From assembly GCA_949840605.1 (NCBI GenBank), contig CATKXN010000108.1, positions 1 to 9,863 of the forward strand: 9,863 nt of DNA. Reading direction: 5' to 3'. How positions within the stretch are numbered: position 1 is the first letter of the stretch; every line of letters starts with the position of its first letter. The notes under the pieces are model-generated. The model did no database searches. It worked only from the letters and a program-made list of their open reading frames with translations, and was not told where the DNA came from. Of this stretch, positions 8,207 through 9,863 are shown piece after piece. The position numbers and the translations under genes are program-made. This DNA is from an uncultured Alistipes sp. GTDB lineage: Bacteria; Bacteroidota; Bacteroidia; Bacteroidales; Rikenellaceae.

Positions 8207-8255
8207 CGATCGGCCGCCGGGATTGAACCGATCGTACAATTTTTCGCGACGATCG
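8207..8255. repeat. Three CGATCG palindromes spaced 21-22 bp apart upstream of the GH3 promoter
   Basis: CGATCG occurs at 8207-8212, 8229-8234 and 8250-8255, with start-to-start distances of 22 and 21 bp, about two helical turns. The nearest copy directly adjoins the -33 box of the GH3 promoter. They may be regulator sites, but the word also turns up about six times in coding sequence of this window, so chance cannot be excluded. Confidence 0.3.
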
Positions 8256-8277
8256 TCCGAAAGCATCCTCAGGGCGC

Positions 8278-8311
8278 AAAAAAAGCCCGGTCCGCAGTGT
8301 GGCGGACCGGG
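8278..8311 (-). terminator. Rho-independent terminator of the NigD-like gene
   Basis: A perfect 10-bp GC-rich stem, CCCGGTCCGC/GCGGACCGGG (8286-8295 and 8302-8311), has a 6-nt loop. On the minus strand it is followed after one C by seven T (8284-8278). It lies 23 bp beyond the stop of the NigD-like gene and insulates the GH3 promoter from it. Confidence 0.93.
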
Positions 8312-8334
8312 ACTGGCTCTGCCTCCGGGAGTGG

Positions 8335-9060
8335 CTACTTCTCCTGCGGCAGATCGAGTTTGATCTCTTTGTCGCCGTTGTCGCGGGTCGGCAGGAGCAG
8401 GTTGATGCCCTTCATGCCCTCCAGCTCGGCGGCGATGTCCGTGAGGTCGAACGACACGTAGAATCCGCTGTCGTATCCGCCTGCGTCGCCCCCGGCGTCG
8501 TGGCGCACCACGACGTTGAGATACCCTTCGGCACTCTCTTTGAATTCGGTCGTTCCCGACTTGTCCACGGCCAGCGTGAACGTATGTTTGCTGTTGTCGC
8601 GGACGGCATAGAGCGCGTAGAAGGTCAGCCAATTCTTCGAGAGGTTGAACAGCTCCCCGCTGTTGTTGAAGCCCGTCTTGGCCGTGCCCAGTTCCTCGAG
8701 TTCCGCGGCCGTGCCGACGACCTTCGCCTTGCCGGTGAAGATTTCGTCGACGGCATAGAGCGCGATGTTGTAGTCGTAGTCGGGCATCTGCTCCCGCAGG
8801 AGGTTGAACCAGATGATCGCCCGCTGGCGCTCTTTGCCCTTATAGTTCGGAACGCGGGTTTTGTCGCCCGGATAGAGTTTCTCGCCGTTGTCGCGTTCGA
8901 ACCAGTAGTCCGCGCTGCCTTCGCCCTCTTCGCCTCCGAGGGTGTGGACGGTCGTGATGAGCGGCGTGTATCTCGGATAATCGCCGTCGGTGTCGTCGTT
9001 GCAGGAAGTAAACGCGAGGACGGCCGTGGCCGCGATGAGGAATAAACCGATTTTTTTCAT
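8335..9060 (-). CDS. NigD-like lipoprotein, probably surface exposed
   Basis: The 241-residue product starts with a lipoprotein signal (MKKIGLFLIAATAVLAFTSC), with lipidated Cys20 in the lipobox FTSC. The following NDDTDGD is acid-rich, like the export signal that sends Bacteroidota lipoproteins to the cell surface. The mature part resembles the NigD-like family: an OB-like N-terminal half with YWFERDNGEKLYPGD (52-66) and a QRAIIWFNLL strand (79-88), then YDYNIALYAVDEIFTG (95-110), and a C-terminal half containing GYLNVVVRHDAGG (179-191) and GFYVSFDL (199-206). NigD was first named beside a Prevotella bacteriocin, where an immunity role was proposed, but most homologues have no known function and no bacteriocin gene is visible here. 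It has its own terminator and is divergent from the sigma factor gene. Assignment is by remembered family pattern. Confidence 0.75.
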   Translation of the reverse strand: MKKIGLFLIAATAVLAFTSCNDDTDGDYPRYTPLITTVHTLGGEEGEGSADYWFERDNGEKLYPGDKTRVPNYKGKERQRAIIWFNLLREQMPDYDYNIALYAVDEIFTGKAKVVGTAAELEELGTAKTGFNNSGELFNLSKNWLTFYALYAVRDNSKHTFTLAVDKSGTTEFKESAEGYLNVVVRHDAGGDAGGYDSGFYVSFDLTDIAAELEGMKGINLLLPTRDNGDKEIKLDLPQEK

Positions 9061-9189
9061 ATTTTCCGTATTTTATGTTACCTTTCGCTCTTAAAACGTC
9101 CGGCAGGGCGAAATACTGCATGCGATAGAAAAAAAATCGACCCCGTGCAGTCTTTTGGCTCCTGCTGCATTTATATATGTGAACTGGTA
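9061..9189. promoter_or_regulatory. Divergent intergenic region between the NigD-like and sigma factor genes
   Basis: This 129-bp gap must hold promoters for both genes, but I find no exact TAnnTTTG box in the right place on either strand. Near matches on the plus strand are TACCTTTC (9079-9086) and TATATATG (9172-9179), each one base off. CTGCA/TGCAG words recur in alternating orientation (9116-9120, 9146-9150, 9165-9169, with a fourth just inside the sigma gene at 9191-9195). The lack of a standard box would fit use of an alternative sigma factor, perhaps the one encoded here. Confidence 0.3.
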
Positions 9190-9744
9190 ATGCAGATGGA
9201 GGAACAGATACTGGCCGAAGGGTGCAGGAAGGGGGACGATACGGCCCGCAAAGAGCTGTACGACCGCTATGCAGGCCGTTTGCTGGCAATCTGTATGCGC
9301 TACTCCGGAGACCGGTCCACGGCCGAAGACCTGCTTCACGACGCATTTTTGAAGATATACGGCGCTTTCGACCGGTTCGCATACCGCGGACCCGGATCGC
9401 TCAGGGCGTGGATCGAGCGCATCACTGTCAACGTGGCGCTCGAGTGGATACGTAGCCGCAGCCGGCTGGGAAGCGTCGCCCTCGACGAGGGAAAGGCCGC
9501 GGCGGAGGTCGCCGAGCCCGACGCATCGGAGATGGCGAGGGTCCCGCGCGAGGTGCTGATGCGCTTCGTGAGCGAGCTGCCCGAGGGCTACCGGACGGTG
9601 TTCAACCTCTACTGCATCGAGGAGTATTCCCACCGGGAGATCGCCGACATGCTGGGGATCAACGAGAACAGCTCCTCCTCGCAGCTGTTCCGCGCCCGGG
9701 CCATGCTGGCCCGCAGGCTCCGGGACTATTTGGACAAGCATTAG
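9190..9744 (+). CDS. ECF-type RNA polymerase sigma factor
   Basis: The 184-residue product of the sigma-70 ECF class contains only regions 2 and 4. Region 2 (about 9-92) includes the DLLHDAFLKIY segment (47-57), which corresponds to the -10-recognition/core-binding helix, and RAWIERITVNVALEWIR (72-88). Region 4 (about 121-182) starts with LPEGYRTVFNLY (130-141) and has the helix-turn-helix YSHREIADMLGI (146-157), followed by a Ser-rich turn and the recognition helix QLFRARAMLARRL (165-177). I use the ATG at 9190, which gives MQMEEQI; an ATG at 9196 is also possible, and a GTG at 9145 would add 15 residues before the conserved region. The next gene begins 9 bp after the stop, so the two are almost certainly one operon and probably a sigma/partner pair. 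Confidence 0.93.
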   Translation: MQMEEQILAEGCRKGDDTARKELYDRYAGRLLAICMRYSGDRSTAEDLLHDAFLKIYGAFDRFAYRGPGSLRAWIERITVNVALEWIRSRSRLGSVALDEGKAAAEVAEPDASEMARVPREVLMRFVSELPEGYRTVFNLYCIEEYSHREIADMLGINENSSSSQLFRARAMLARRLRDYLDKH

Positions 9745-9753
9745 AAAGAGTTT

Positions 9754-9863
9754 ATGAAACGGAATAAGGATTGGACCGATGTCATGCGGAGCGCGCTCCG
9801 CGACGCCGAACTGCTGCCTCCGGCGGGAGGTTGGGAGCGTCTGGAGCGCGAACTGGGCGGTGC
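9754..9863 (+). CDS. Probable sigma-partner membrane protein, N-terminal fragment
   Basis: The first 36 codons are visible and the gene runs off the right edge. The start is the ATG 9 bp after the sigma factor stop. The visible peptide is charged and contains DWTDVMRSALRDAELLPP (6-23) and then GGWERLEREL (25-34). A short cytoplasmic-looking segment with a Trp near residue 7, a Pro pair and a second Trp is common in Bacteroidota proteins encoded right behind ECF sigma factors, many of which continue with a transmembrane helix and an extracytoplasmic or barrel-like domain. An anti-sigma role is therefore an inference from position and this short motif; no membrane segment is reached before the sequence ends. 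Confidence 0.7.
   Translation, partial: MKRNKDWTDVMRSALRDAELLPPAGGWERLERELGG

Noticed and set aside
8151..8279. N-terminal extension of the GH3 protein to the ATG at 8279
   Set aside because: It would bury the signal peptide 43 residues in, translate across the promoter and operator candidate, and start within the A-run of the neighbour's terminator.
9145..9189. GTG start adding 15 residues to the sigma factor
   Set aside because: The added residues are Cys-rich and unlike ECF sigma N-termini; the ATG at 9190 directly precedes the conserved region 2.

Overview
The window looks like chromosomal DNA from a GC-rich member of the Bacteroidota, most plausibly an Alistipes-type gut Rikenellaceae. 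The phylum call rests on several TAnnTTTG-type -7 boxes at gene starts, a NigD-like lipoprotein with an acidic export signal, an EF-hand-bearing GH3 glycosidase and an ECF sigma factor followed by a short W-rich partner gene. The genus is an inference from GC content and gene style; I could not run a search.

Left part (1-3729): typA/bipA (translational GTPase, minus strand, its C-terminal end cut off by the window) is divergent from aroB (3-dehydroquinate synthase, plus strand), with back-to-back promoters in 81 bp. aroB converges on a short NADP-type malic enzyme gene; one A/T-flanked hairpin in the 35-bp gap serves as terminator for both.

Middle (3730-5738): on the minus strand, ruvB (Holliday junction helicase motor) is followed after 47 bp by a small unrecognised outer-membrane-type barrel protein and then by the malic enzyme gene. 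I see no convincing terminator between these three, but the malic enzyme has its own -7 box behind phased A-tracts. The ruvB -7 box lies only 4 nt before its ATG, which suggests a leaderless or nearly leaderless message. A run of three hairpins separates ruvB from the next gene; the ruvB-proximal one is a terminator.

Right part (5739-9863): a secreted GH3 beta-glycosidase gene (minus strand) has the best promoter in the window, with a perfect 9-bp inverted repeat centred on its -7 box, probably an operator. Upstream of it is a NigD-like surface lipoprotein gene with a strong terminator of its own. Divergent from that is an ECF sigma factor gene (plus strand), followed 9 bp later by the start of a protein resembling the anti-sigma or membrane partners usual in this phylum; it runs off the window.

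Overall this is mostly housekeeping and carbohydrate-use sequence. I did not find a clearly new system. The points most worth checking are the GH3 operator, the ruvB leader, the barrel gene behind ruvB, and the sigma factor/NigD/partner-gene locus. No tRNA, rRNA, CRISPR array or mobile element was seen, and no stretch without a gene exceeds about 185 bp.
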